NCBI GenBank assembly: GCA_028673005.1
Contig: CM054115.1
Coordinates: 56,716,407-56,780,406 of the forward strand
Direction: 5' to 3'
Source: Tanypteryx hageni
Taxonomy: Eukaryota > Arthropoda > Insecta > Odonata > Petaluridae
DNA length: 64,000 nucleotides
The translations under genes and the position numbers were made by a program. The notes under the pieces are model-generated. The model had not been told where the DNA came from, made no database searches, and saw only the letters and a list, made by a program, of their open reading frames with translations. Below, in pieces: positions 33,422-44,639 of this stretch. The number at the start of each line of letters is the position of its first letter. Positions within the stretch are counted from its first letter, which is position 1.

Positions 33422-34738
33422 CACCACCTTTTTGAACTTTGTGAATAATTGGTTCCGGAAAACTGACGCGAAATGCAAATTTGTGAAGTGCAAGTCCTAT
33501 TTTCCCATAAGATGCCATGTTATTACGAGAGTGGTTCCCAGCCAACATAAAAAATTCACTTTTTTATCATAAATAAGGCAGTTTAACAGAAAATATAAGA
33601 AAATGTGACCGCAAATAAAACACCTAGCATTATAAAGTAAAAAAATACTTTTAATTATCTTCAAAACATGTAATAGGAAATGAAAACCCATCATAACAAA
33701 GCGATTACACTTCTTTCCGCACTTGTACAGTTTACCTCCACAAAATTTTGTATGTGATTTTTGACCTTCTTTTGTTCATTAGAAAATGGTTTAATTTAAA
33801 TTAAACTACTGAAATGGAATGTTGAGTACATCATGCACAAATGTTTTCCTGGATTCTGCAACAAACATTTCCAAGCCGCAAAAAACACTAGCATTAAAAA
33901 GTGGTTACATTTCTTTTACTAATTACCTTAGAAATGCATAACAGAAAATCAAAACCTAGCGTAATCAAGTTATAACATTTCTTTTAGTAATCGCGTTCAA
34001 AATACACGGCAGAAAATCTTGTTACAAGATGATAGCAATTCTTAGATTTACATTAAAAATTCGTAATAAACAATCAAAACCTAATAAAACAACAGTTCCT
34101 TAAATTAAATTCAAAATACAAAGACAATAGAATTAAATCATTAAATATTTTGGTCAAAAACCAGCAACCTCATACGCGAAGAACGAATATTTTCAGTCAT
34201 ACTCGTAAAAGTTGTGAAAAACTAAATGTGTAAGATGCTTTTCCATTAGCCAATAATTTCTAATTTGGCCGCTAGATGTCAGCAACTTTGACTGTTATCG
34301 AAAATAGCGCCGTTGGCAGTTAGTTTTAAACTGACAATGAGCTACAAAAGGATGAAGTTGTTAGCTATCACGTTTGTTTACTTTGAAACGGTTAATAACG
34401 AGCATTATAAATACAAGGTGTGGCAAAAAGAACTCTCCACTCCACGACTCCACTCCCCACTCCTGTCCCCCACCCCAACCCTAGCTAAGCCCCTCCAAAA
34501 TCGGGGAGTTCTTTCTCCGCACCTTGTATAATATAATAATTATGTCAATTTTTAAGGTGCTAAAGTTTAAAATGAACTTAGAAACAAAAAAATTGAGGAA
34601 GTTCACGGTTGTTGGCATCGTAAACGCATGACGCGAAATGCAAGTAATATGCGCGAAACACAAGTAATGGTCATAAATATTTTTGGCGCGTAATCCAAAT
34701 TCGCGAACCGCAAGCACGCGAAGTTCAAAAAGGTGGTG
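33422..34738. mobile_element. 1317-bp Tigger-like MITE containing a nested MITE
   Basis: The ends CACCACCTTTTTGAACTT and AAGTTCAAAAAGGTGGTG are perfect 18-bp inverted repeats flanked by TA. Motifs such as GACGCGAAATGCAA near the left end and TTCGCGAACCGCAAG near the right end echo Tigger subterminal repeats. There is no transposase. A 113-bp mariner-like MITE (34414-34526) is inserted in it. Confidence 0.85.
34414..34526. mobile_element. 113-bp mariner-like MITE
   Basis: The ends CAAGGTGTGGCAAAAAGAAC and the right end (reverse complement CAAGGTGCGGAGAAAGAAC) are imperfect inverted repeats of about 25 bp. TA flanks both sides. The interior is C-rich (CCACTCC, CCCCACCCC). Confidence 0.75.
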
Positions 34739-34739
34739 T

Positions 34740-36440
34740 ATAATTTTAAATAAAAATAAAAATTTTTACCGGAAATACTATTGAATTATGTCCTCTCTTG
34801 TCTAAGTCAGCTTCCAAGGAGCGAAAGATCACTTGAGCTTCAGTCACTTCACCATCTATGAAAGAAACTTCTTCTTCTCCTTCCTTCACCTCAACTTCAC
34901 TGCTATCAGTTGCATCCCTGTCATTTCCAACTGCTTCCTTAGAGCCAGGATGCTTTGTTCGTACATGGTTTCTACAGATTTAAAGGGAAAAAAATTTCTG
35001 AATAAAACAGCAAACCATGAGACTACTACAAATGAGCTACTTTTATAGCACAACTGTTTTGTAAGAGGATAAAACAGTATTTTATTGCATCAGTAACTAA
35101 ACAGTACCCAAAATAAAAAAATGAAACTTGCTGAATTTTCAACAATTACCCCTGTCTATAGGACGCATATGTTATGATGGGCAAGAACACTGGAAACAAA
35201 AGTAGCCAACATGGCAATTTCATCGCATTCTTCATTTGTCTTAGTTTGGTAAAGCTATGTAATGGCCAAGTTTAAAGAAATAATTGATAGTATGACAATC
35301 TCTGGGGTAAGAAAACATGCAATATTACATGAAACTTTTTTGCCAGAGTACAGTGATCAAATTATTAAATTAAAGCTTTAGGAGGAGAGTGACTTTTGGA
35401 AAATTAAGTTGGAAAAAAAAGAAGATTATCAATCTTACAGACATTCTACATATACATACATTAAAATCTTATCATTTTGATAATAATAATAAGGTCAGTT
35501 TGAAGTTAGCATTATTCCTTAGCCAAAACCAGTGGCACAGCCAGGGGAGGGATGCAAGGGTGTATATGCATCCTCCTTTCTGGTCTCGAAATTTGCGAAA
35601 GACAAATCATAAAACAAACAGAAAAGTTTGTTATGACAGATTTAAGACTACACTGGTTCGAGAAAGACTAGTAGGGCAAATGATGCAATTGACACATTTA
35701 GATCTTGATTTCACAATATGATGCAACTTTGTTGTGGATGGTGTACATTGTGCACTGGCATGCTTAGTTAAGGGTTAAATTTAGCTAAAATTTATTCTTT
35801 TCTCGATGTTGGGAATGTTTTGTCAATGTAAATATTGCTCTTCTCTCAGACACTAAGATGTTGACCCTACAAACATTTACAAAAAATAATTTCTTTTATG
35901 ATACACAACAGTTGAAAGTTTAAAAATTTTGCTGTGATTTCATTTAGTAAAACTTCTTATGACATTGTCAAAAAATATTTTAACTTCTAAAAGTAACAGA
36001 AATAAGTAAAACAACTTGAATATATAATAGCTTGTAAAATTTCAAAGCTGTATTTAAACTCTTCTTAAAACAGAAATACTGAATACTGTTTCAAAACTTC
36101 TTCAAAGAAAAGGTGCACCTAAAAATTGCATCTGAATTATTAAAGAACACCTGTGATAATTTTGTTACCTTCAAAATTGTTTCGACGAAATTAAATCTAA
36201 ATCTGTACAAAATTTAAAAAAAGAAATAGGAAAATAAAAATATATTTTAATGAAGTTTTTAGTAGCTTAATGATTTGTAGCAATATTTTAGAGTAAATAT
36301 ATATATATAACAAAACTTTAGATACAATTATATACCAATTAAAATGTTGTTTTAAAGAGTTTAATGAAATAGTTTCTGATTTTTCATTTATGTTTTTAAC
36401 AACCAGATATTAAAAAATGTGCAAAAGATTGTCTTTAAGT
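34740..36440. other. Mostly unassigned AT-rich region
   Basis: A possible hAT MITE terminus is at 35531 (CAGTGGCACAGCC). No genes recognised. Confidence 0.35.
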
Positions 36441-36449
36441 ATGCAGTTA

Positions 36450-36687
36450 CAACATTTTTCCAAATATTTATAAATTGTTAAGAATTTTATCATCCTTTCC
36501 AGTGTTTATAAGTTCTACAGAGCGATCGTTTTCAATTCTAAAATATTTGAAAAATTACTTTCGAAACTCAATATTGCAAGATAGGTTGAATAGACTGACA
36601 ATGCTCTACTTTTATAAATACATTTCTGTTACAGAAGATGAGATACTTAATGGCATACAAAAACGTAAATTAAAATTAATTTTGTAA
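36450..36687 (+). pseudogene. hAT transposase C-terminal dimerisation domain fragment
   Basis: The frame has FISSTERSFSILKYLKNYFR then QDRLNRLTMLYFYKYI, the characteristic hAT dimerisation signature (S-x-x-ERSFS-x-L-x-x-I/L-K-x-x-L/F-R and QxRLxxLxxL). It ends in a stop at 36685-36687. In intact transposases this domain mediates oligomer formation. Nothing upstream is recognisable as the RNase H-like core. Confidence 0.8.
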
Positions 36688-36764
36688 ATATGTATATGTA
36701 TCTGACTTGTAGACTTAGCCAAATGTACCAGCCTTTACATAATGAACTCCACCTTTAAGAAGGG

Positions 36765-37090
36765 CCCTAACAAGAAAATGAGCCTAGAAGGGACCCAATG
36801 GCATAAAAAATTAAATTGACTACATACAAGTCAATAAAAGGCACGTTGTAGAAGACTGCTCTGTTCTCAACCAGTTTAAAACTGGAAGTGGCCATCAATT
36901 AGTGCAATGCAGAATAAAATTCAATTGTAAGTTGGAAAGACAGAAGCTGATCAGGAAGCCTAGGCCTATCATCAACACACAAGTACTAAAAGAGAGAAAA
37001 GAAGAATTTCAGCTTGAACTCCGCAATCAATTCAATTTACTAGAAGACCAAGAAGCAGAATTAACACTAGAAGGACCAAAGCAGTCATTT
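36765..37090 (+). pseudogene. RTE-type LINE endonuclease fragment
   Basis: Translated frames give WHKKLN*LHTSQ-like debris and, corrected for a frameshift, a region resembling RTE endonuclease ends (W...SPNGT...NEIDYI, then CSVLNQFKTGSGHQLVQCRIKF), including the GSxH box that corresponds to SDH. It continues as NCKLERQKLIRKPRPIINTQ and stops at 37091-37093. The RT part is not attached. Confidence 0.65.
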
Positions 37091-37560
37091 TGATTGTTAA
37101 AGTAATTTTTGTGATATTATTATTTCAATGTTAGTTCTATAGTTTTGAGACTTTTTGGCTTTTATTATTTTATTAGATTTCCTAATTACAATTTAAAATG
37201 AATTTTTGCAGTTGGTGTTTTAAAAAATAATTTTAATTTTCTTACTTTTAATAATAGAAGGACCATGGCAGTCATCTTTTAAAAATAATTTTAAATTTCT
37301 TCCATTTACTATTAGAAGGGATATTTTGACTGCATATTATTTTTATAGTTTTAAGACTTTTAGGCTTTTAAATATCTTGTTAGACTTCTTGATTACAATT
37401 TACAATAAATTTCTTTGTTGTAATTTTTTAAAAATTGTTTTAATTTTCTTCTCTTTACTACTCAAAGAACCATAGAAGTCATTTTGACCTTGGATAATTG
37501 TAAGGTATTTCTGATTGCTTTCTTTGTCAATGTAAACTTATTTTGTAGAAATATTTGAGA
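37060..37560 (+). repeat. Diverged tandem repeat of about 200 bp
   Basis: Blocks recur in order. AGAAGGACCAAAGCAGTCATTTT (37071) is repeated as AGAAGGACCATGGCAGTCAT (37256) and AGAACCATAGAAGTCATTTTG (37465). A block like GTTTTGAGACTTTTTGGCTTTT (about 37142) is repeated near 37348. The first copy overlaps the end of the RTE fragment, so this could be a repetitive LINE 3' region. Confidence 0.6.
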
Positions 37561-37584
37561 TTTTCCCGGCGAATGGCTGCAATG

Positions 37585-37990
37585 AAGTTTTCTCAGGTTT
37601 TCAGCCAGGTGGTGAATTGGTTTCCCAATGATTCGATGGCTGTCTCTGCCATCATCCTCAGGGTATCTGAGATGCCATGAGTGTGATCATCCGGGTTTAT
37701 ATTCAAGTGGCCACTGTTGGTCTTTCTGCTCATTGGCTGATGGTTCTGCCAATCAGCGTGCTGTTGTGCTAGCCGTGCAATAGTGGGGTCCCATGCCTTG
37801 CTCAGGTTGAAACCGGTGTCTCTAATGAAATTTTGTGGAGTCAGTTGGATCACGATGGCTTCTTTCACTAGATGGTCCCAGTATCCATGGACTCTGGTTA
37901 CTAGGCTCACGTCATCAAGGCAGATTTTATGACCGTTCAGGTCATGTTCTTTCAGGGGCCTCCTCAGAAAAGTGAAAGATAACATCGGTT
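37585..37990 (-). pseudogene. Penelope-like element, ORF C-terminal end and trailing terminal repeat
   Basis: The minus-strand frame contains KEHDLNGHKICLDDVSLV, YWDHLVKEAIVIQL and SKAWDPTIA. These match the region just after the GIY-YIG endonuclease in Penelope-like proteins (EHxLxxxHxIxFDDxxVL...YxxRxxxEAIEI). Penelope-like elements are retroelements with a telomerase-related RT and a GIY-YIG nuclease. After the ORF comes a hammerhead-like motif (37627-37670), the order expected for a trailing terminal repeat. Only the C-terminal piece remains. Confidence 0.75.
37625..37668 (-). ncRNA. Degenerate hammerhead motif of a Penelope-like element
   Basis: On the minus strand CUGAGGA (37661-37655) fits the CUGANGA core. 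After one extra base it is followed by a perfect 6-bp stem II (GAUGGC/GCCAUC) with a 7-nt loop AGAGACA, then GAAUC where GAAAC is expected. Stem II has the same length, loop size and extra base as the motif at 6.7 kb. The A-to-U change after GAA and weak stem I suggest it is inactive. Confidence 0.5.
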
Positions 37991-38226
37991 TGAGAACACC
38001 GGGTGTGTACTCCATTCCATGTGAGTACGGGAAGCACTACATTGGACAGACAGGGAGAACCATTCAGACCCGCATGAAAGAACATGACCGGTGCATCAGA
38101 TTGAGACAACCAGAAAAATCGGCAGTTTCAAAAACACCTCCCCTGCTCCAGGTCTGGGTGGTCAAAAAAGCTGTCTTCCCTTCTCCCTCCTTGGTGGAGG
38201 GTCATATTGTGTTTTCCATCCAGTGA
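37972..38226 (+). pseudogene. Penelope-like element GIY-YIG endonuclease fragment, opposite orientation
   Basis: The + strand frame reads GLRTPGVYSIPCEYGKHYIG then QTGRTIQTRMKEHDRCIRL and PEKSAV. This is the GIY-YIG domain as found in Penelope-like elements: GVY...YIGQTGR with the R...EH catalytic segment. The frame loses similarity after about 38135. It is joined back to back with the minus-strand fragment at 37585-37990, near 37975, forming an inverted pair of adjacent pieces of the same ORF type. Confidence 0.85.
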
Positions 38227-38289
38227 CAGACAAGACTCCCCTAAACCAATGCCCCAAGTGTAGTCCTCAACCAAAGGTCATTCATTCAT

Positions 38290-38975
38290 AATAAGATGGG
38301 TTTGTCATCTTATTCCAACGACGTAGAAAATAGGCATCTTTTTGAAAGAAAGCATTCCCATCTGTTTTTGGGCCGTAAACAGAGACTCATTTCCCTTGTA
38401 GAAAAAAAATTCTCCTCCCTTCTGTGTTATCATCTGCCTCGAAAGTGAATGCTCACTGTCTCCTCAAAGCCACCAAAAATTGAAAGATGAAATTATACTG
38501 CTTATTAATAAAATTTGAGGAAATGAAGATGATGTATTATTTCTTTCCGTGTCCATCACAGAGTAAAAATAACAAAAGTTTAATTCCTACTTGTTAGAGC
38601 ATCTAAAGGAATAAATCATATTAATTTTTTTCGTTTGTTCTATAAGACTTCCTGATCATTAAGACATTGGAAAAAACAATAATTTATTTTAAAATTAAAT
38701 GAATACGAGCGATATATACCAAGATGATGTAAAGACGGAAATCTCCATCTCCGGTCATCAAAGTGTTAAGGGTCGACAAACACAATATTATGTAACATGA
38801 TAATGCTACATAAAATTAGAAAATTTGATCACATTCGGACATTAACTCAATTTATAAGCACATACACATGCACCTTGTAAAAATAGAAGTCACATTTACC
38901 AATACCAATGTTTATTAAAAAATTGGAGTTGAACACAAGAGTAAAGACAAATACATACAGGTTTTATATTGCTTA
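38290..38975. other. Unassigned region
   Basis: May contain further Penelope-like debris at its start, since coding-like sequence continues to about 38450 with frameshifts. No clear assignment. Confidence 0.3.
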
Positions 38976-38979
38976 TATG

Positions 38980-39280
38980 CAGGGGTGGCCTGAGGAATTT
39001 TGGCACCCCGGGCGAGATAGCACTCCAGAGCCTTCCTCCGTTAATGTTTGTTGAGATATTTACAAAGTACATGTTAATTTATTCATTGCTCTGTAAAAAT
39101 TATTGACAACGAAAAATTAAGAGGAATGCCATCAAGATTCTAGCCTGTTCGTCAATATAAATTGGTATCCAGTATTTATTCACTTGCAAGTAATGCATAT
39201 ATAAATTGACAGGATAGCACCCTCATAACTTTGGCACCCTGGGAATCCGCCTGGCTTGCCTGTAGCACAGGCCGGCCCTG
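38980..39280. mobile_element. 301-bp hAT-type MITE
   Basis: The ends CAGGGGTGGCCTG and CAGGCCGGCCCTG are inverted repeats with two mismatches. Flanking octamers CTTATATG (38972-38979) and CTAATATG (39281-39288) agree at 7 of 8 positions, consistent with an aged hAT duplication. Internal TTTGGCACCC repeats lie near both ends. Confidence 0.8.
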
Positions 39281-39499
39281 CTAATATGCTTTATATTTTG
39301 ACTAAAAATTATCTTTTGAAAATAATATCACAGAAAATTAGCTCTTCTTGCTTTAATGATGATAAAGCATTTAATAATTTCATGCATGTCAAGTTCATCA
39401 CATAATTCATGTTCAATCGATATAAGATTTAAGCTTGATAATCGGGACTGACCCAAAGATGAACGTGATTTTTCGGAAAACATTTGTGTGGAAGATTTC

Positions 39500-40440
39500 G
39501 GGTCATTTTAATATCTCCAACTTTCCATTTTCACTCTCACCAAGGAGGAAACATTCCCAAACAGAATGTACAACTCGAATTGAAACAATATATAGATACA
39601 AATACCTTGATGGGAAGCTGCCCTGGTAAGTCGGCACCCAGGTGCATTGCACCCATGGCAACCCGGATAGGCATGCCCCTGCTTGCATTCCTGCCAAAAG
39701 CACTCAATGCCATCTTCACTCTCTGATTGATTTCTCCAAGAAGTGATCTTTTGGTAGTGATGAGTGAACCCAAGTAAACGTAATTTGCTACTTCTTCGAG
39801 TTCTGCTCCGTGGATCGATATCTTCTTGGGATTTGTGAAGGAGTTGTTTTATTAAGATTCATTCTAAGCTCTACTCTTGGCTTCCCTGCTCCAGTTCCTC
39901 AGTTCTTCTACAGAGCTTTTCTTGGCTTCCTGCAAACAGTATGATGTCATCAGTAAATCGTGACTTAGATATTCTCCATGTACCCTTTTCCTACCAGTCT
40001 ATCATTTTGAATACTTCCTCTAGAGCTGCTGTGAATAATTTAGGAGACATGGCATCTCCTTGCCTCACTATTTTTTTGTTTTAAACACACTTATTTCTTC
40101 ATGCAGCTGGACAGATGATGTCACATTTTTATAGATATTCTTGATTAAAGTAATATACATTTCATCTATCCCTTGTTTGTTCAGTGCATTTAACACCAAC
40201 AAAGTTCAAATAGAGTCAAATGATTTCTTGTAGTCAATGAAGCACATACAGAGGGGCAACTCGTACTCATTGGTTCGACTAATTATCTCTCTGAGAACTT
40301 GAATGTGGTCCATCATATTATATCCACTGCGATATCCAACTTGTTCTCTACGTTACAGAGTTACATGACATGAACTGTTCAGCACCTAAAAACTGCATTG
40401 CTTCAGCAAGTACATTTAAGATAGACACATACTTGCCAAC
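39500..40440 (-). pseudogene. RTE-like reverse transcriptase fossil
   Basis: Minus-strand frames give, from high to low coordinate, SGYNMMDHIQVLREIISRTN-like sequence, a block like KSFDSIxTLLVLNALN, QGDAMSPKLFTAALE, then SRFTDDIILFAGSQE (the catalytic box with FTDD), and VANYVYLGSLITTKRS and EINQRVKMALSAFGR. These are RT palm motifs in the correct order. Several frameshifts and stops are present. Similar in type to, but much older than, the LINE at 8.2-10.1 kb. Confidence 0.8.
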
Positions 40441-41431
40441 CTTGTCCCAGTCAGTATCTAGCAGCTGTGCCCCACTGTAATTTTTGGGATAGTAGATGTG
40501 ATACTGTCATATGGCATCTTTGACTTCCAATAACCTAGCCAGCATCAAATATGTACTATTCCATTGTGTAAGAAGATCCTGTGCAATTTGTGGAACTGGG
40601 ACTCGTCTTCTTTACAAATACTTGCATGGCTGGTTTTCAACTCAGATGAATCCCTGTAATATGCTTAGTGGAAGACTATGTGCAACACATGGCAAATGGC
40701 TGTACTCAGTTTGTCCAATTGCAGCAACCATGTTTCGTGCATAACCTGTAACAACACATCGGATTTTGTCAGCAATTTTCCAATCTCGAGCAACAAACCA
40801 GAAATATTTACAGCTGTGTGCCGTTCAGTAAGATGTAAGCAATCTAATGTTACTGACATCAAATTCCATTCTGAATTTATCCAATGACCAGTAATGCCAA
40901 AGTATGATTCATTGTTGATCGACGTCCAAAAATCAGAAGTGATTGCCAAACTCTCACATTTCTCAACAACATCCTTGTGCTTATGTAATTCTTCATTATA
41001 TATACTTAAAATCATACTGTCGACCATTCAACGACTTGGTAGGGTGTAATGTTTGTTCACAAGGGCTATTTTCAACACCATTTGCAGACTGGGATCTTCC
41101 ACAATAGTAGTCGGATGGACAGAACTAGCGATTCATTGTGCGATGGCTGTTGCTAAATCCTTGAACTTGAGCGTTCACTGGTTTCTCATTCTGACATGCA
41201 TACTGTGTTATTGAATTATGTTGTTAAGCAGCAGTACGTTTCTGTTCATCTGCAAGTATGCATTGATATTGCAGCAGATATTTGTGCTGTAGGTGATATA
41301 TCAACAACGTATTAGAGCCATGATATGCTGTTTCTTGCAATGACGACAGTTTACCTTTTCGCTATCATCGACTTTTCTATCTGCATTTAACTTTCCTGTT
41401 ATAGGTTTCATGCTTTTGTTGCCCACCATTT
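40440..41431 (-). pseudogene. hAT (ZBED-like) transposase pseudogene
   Basis: A frame opens with ATG at 41431 and includes KVNCRHCKK, the start of a BED zinc finger, near 41360. The frame 41027-40665 has ESLAITSDFWTSINNESYFG and TGHWINSEWNLMSVTLDC, the first conserved block of the RNase H-like core with its TSDFWTS aspartate motif. Lower-coordinate frames (down to about 40440) look like the continuation, with LARLLEVKDAI and LLDTDWDKV. Stops and frameshifts separate the blocks. The C-terminal dimerisation domain is missing. Confidence 0.75.
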
Positions 41432-41434
41432 TGA

Positions 41435-41608
41435 TAACCGGAAATACGTTTAAGTCAATTTGATTTTAATCGATTAATTAAATTTTAATAAATTAAAAAT
41501 TTTAATGATTAATCGGTTAATTAATCGTTAAAAATCGTTAAAATTTTTAATTGATTAAAATTTAATTAATCGATTAAAATCAAATTGACTTAAACGCATT
41601 TCCGGTTA
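41435..41608. repeat. 174-bp palindrome rich in TTAATCGATTAA, at the 5' side of the hAT gene
   Basis: Arms of about 70 nt (41435-41505 and 41538-41608) are reverse complements: TAACCGGAAATACGTTTAAG on the left matches CTTAAACGCATTTCCGGTTA on the right with one mismatch. The centre carries repeated AATCGATTAA and AATCGTTAAA. It begins 4 bases outside the apparent start codon of the hAT pseudogene. Confidence 0.85.
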
Positions 41609-41620
41609 TATATATATATC

Positions 41621-41672
41621 GGGGACCAACTGTGTGTGTGTGCGTATACCTACACACACACAGTTGGTCCCC
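41621..41672. repeat. Perfect 20-bp hairpin at a MITE terminus
   Basis: GGGGACCAACTGTGTGTGTG (41621-41640) is the exact reverse complement of 41653-41672, with a 12-nt loop. The right arm contains the left end of the MITE that follows (CAGTTGGTCCCC at 41661), so an inverted copy of that terminus with a (CA)n run lies directly outside it. Confidence 0.9.
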
Positions 41673-42414
41673 AGTATTTGCAATTTCAGTTTCCCTCATT
41701 TCACTTATTCGTCATTCATGTATTATGGAACAATGTTTCAGTTCAGTTGTAACTGGCATAAAATCAGCTCCACACATTTTATTGTCATGTGCTGCACCTA
41801 CTTGAAAATGAAGCTGGAAAAGAAAAAACCACGGAAAAGAAGATGGTGGATGTGATTGTATGACATACACTTTTGAAACCAGTCGCTTTTGGTTTTTCCT
41901 GAATAAAATGAAATTTTTACAGTTATTATCTTCTTCTCATTTGTACACGTTACGACTGACTGATGACACTGAGTACAGGTTTGGCATGGAATTTCCTGCA
42001 AAGAGGGAAAATTCCCATGAGTTTTACTCTGCAATATCTGTGTGTATCCTTGTCATCATGTTTTCCATTTTTATTTATGTAATTTTTAGTTAATTTCATT
42101 TATATTAAGATTAGGCAATGTTCAGTGTATGTACCTACTGTCCTTATATTAGGTAATGCTTTCACAACCAGAACACACGTAAATGGACTTGTTTTCTTAG
42201 TTTGGATGTCATAGGATTCAGTGGCAACTACTTAAAACCTAATCTTCCTTATTACATGAAATCTTATAAGAGAAAATTACCCTTTTTTCATCACGAGTGA
42301 TTTTAGTGGAAAATCAAAACGTAACCTCCCTTAAATAATGTATTTAAATTCGCTGTTTCTGTATTTACAGCCATTTTCTGGTACATAACCCTTGTGAATA
42401 ACAGGGGCCAACTG
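41661..42414. mobile_element. 754-bp MITE with CAGTTGG termini (Tigger/mariner-like)
   Basis: The left end CAGTTGGTCCCCAGTATT and the right end (reverse complement CAGTTGGCCCCTGTTATT) form an inverted repeat of about 18 bp with 3 mismatches. The right flank is TA; the left flank is a CA microsatellite. No transposase frame. Confidence 0.7.
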
Positions 42415-44080
42415 TATATATATAATATTTTTATGTATGAATACCATCTTCTCTTGCACCCCCCATTCCAAATTTCTAGCTGCACCACTGGCCAAAACTA
42501 CAGTTTTATATGCTTTTTAATATGGAAAATTCAAAATATATTTGGAATGAATTTTACTTCTTTCAGGCATGGGAGACTTTATTAGCTCGAAAATTGCTGA
42601 TCTAACAAGAAGTCCAAACCAGGACTAATGCAGGCTGGTTTCCCAAAGTTGACATCCCGAATAGATTACTAATATTGACAGGAAATGTTTCAGTATGTCT
42701 TAGTCATTCCAAGGAATTCTCATGCCATAAATACTATCTGTAATTCATAGTTTATCAATGATAGAGAAAAATTGGAAAACAAATTAATAGAGCATTATCA
42801 GATGTCAAATCAAATGTCAAAATTTCTTTCTGACATATTTTGCATGTATTTTTTTAAGTAAATGAATTTAATAAATGTTACTGTTTATACACTAATATGT
42901 ATGGATCAACTGTCCATTGGTGAAGGGTAGTCAAATGGAAAAGAAAATAACCCATTTGTTCAGTCATCTATGCTCAATCCGAGTTCGGTAATAATGGTCT
43001 ACATGGCAACAATCTGATAAAATGTGATTTAAAATGCAAAAATGCTATGTTTTAGTCGAAAATCAAGAAAATAAGATCAATTATCAAAATTCTGTGATAA
43101 GAATTATAATCTACATTCTTTTCCCCTGAGAACATTGCAAACTACGCTCCGATATCAAAATTTTAAGATATTTTAAAGTATTAAAGAACACATCTCTGCA
43201 TGATGGATTTGAGACTTCTTATGTACAACAAATACGACTTAAATCTTTGCCAAATAAAATATAGCCCAGAGGTGGGCCCTGGTAGCATGAGCTTCACACC
43301 AAGTTTCATGAAAATTGGTCCATTGATGCAAAAGTTGTTAGTAGGGGACACACACACAGACAGGACCATTTCATAAGGCTATGTTTACTTTGGAAATCAG
43401 CTTAAAAATAGAAACTATTGTTTTATATGTAAGGAATCATATAGGTCACTTTGTTGTGGCAGCCACAAAAAAAAGCAACAGGTTCCATTTTCTCGGCCAT
43501 GCGATTGTGGCTCTGTGGCAGTCACCGTTAATAGAACAATAGGGTTTTAAGCATGTGCATGGGCCACACTTGTATACCTTTCAACAGGCTGTGAAGGGCC
43601 TTTCTGTTGTCTTGTATTGGTTACCTAACAATTAGTTCCATCACGTTCAGCAATATGGCTTTCAAAGAAGTGTTTGAAAGCAATAATTAGATCTTAGAAA
43701 TGGAAAAGCGCCCAACACAGTAGAATAATAAATTAAAGGAAATTTTGGGTGAAGTATGTCAAGAATCAATAAGGTACAAACACAAGCTGTCTCTTCAAAA
43801 TCCATGTTGGAACTAATCACTTCAGATAAGCTAAGCACAAAGCAGAAAAAACTCGCCAGTCACATTTGTTGCTGATACTTTTGTGGCATCCACAAAAGTT
43901 GTCCATGCGCGGGAGTTGATATCAGGCTTGGTAACTTATGTACAGTTTGTTTCCTCTGAAAATATCATCTGGTAGTTCTTCCAACTGAAAATTTGTTTTT
44001 CAATGCTGTTAAGTGCTGATAATTAAATTCAGTCTTTTGTGCACCATCTGATTTAAATTCCAATGCTCAACAAAATCTCT
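42415..44080. other. Mostly unassigned, with one interspersed repeat fragment
   Basis: At about 43265-43390 a GTGGGCCCTGGTAGCATGAG block, TTTCATGAAAATTGGTCCA and a CACACACACAGACAG run form a fragment of a low-complexity-ended repeat type. No coding sequence recognised. Confidence 0.4.
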
Positions 44081-44109
44081 TAACCTAATGAGTGGGTAGA
44101 AGAAAAATT

Positions 44110-44300
44110 TCACAAACTATGCAAAATGATATAGAAAAAATCTGATGTGGCCACCACATGACTTTCTCCATATCTATAATATTTCTAAAAATTTCAAATA
44201 GGTTAAATGATAATAAATATTTGAAGGAACTACGAGAAACATTTAAAGACTTTACAAAGAACAAAAATAAATGTGCTCTGTAGCCTTCTGGTATTGAATA
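44110..44300 (+). repeat. Interspersed repeat, composite copy
   Basis: AAAATCTGATGTGGCCACCAC here is repeated at 62350, and AAATAGGTTAAATGATAATAAA followed by GACTTTACAAAGAACA is repeated at 63420-63490. The 62-63 kb region therefore carries the two halves separately. Confidence 0.65.
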
Positions 44301-44639
44301 TATATATACACACACACACAGTAAAACCTTGGATTGCAAGCATAATTTGTTCCGGAAACGTGTTCGTAATCCAAAGCACTCGTATATCAAAACGAATTTC
44401 CCCATAAGAAATAATGGAAACTCAGACGATTCGTTCCACAACCCAAACATATTTATTTAAAAATGATTAATACAAAATACATTTTTTTGTACCTTTTTAT
44501 ATTTTCATTATTTAAATTTAATTGTAATCAAATTTATTAATTAAATTTAATCGCGGCTGGTGTGAGGGAGATGAGAGAGAGGAGAGGAGGAGGAGGTGGG
44601 TTATTGTGTAGGACGACTTTCACTGTCACTAATGGAATC

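Noticed and set aside
44085..44450. 121-codon minus-strand ORF
   Set aside because: It overlaps an interspersed repeat and the terminal repeat of the Tigger element and has no domain.
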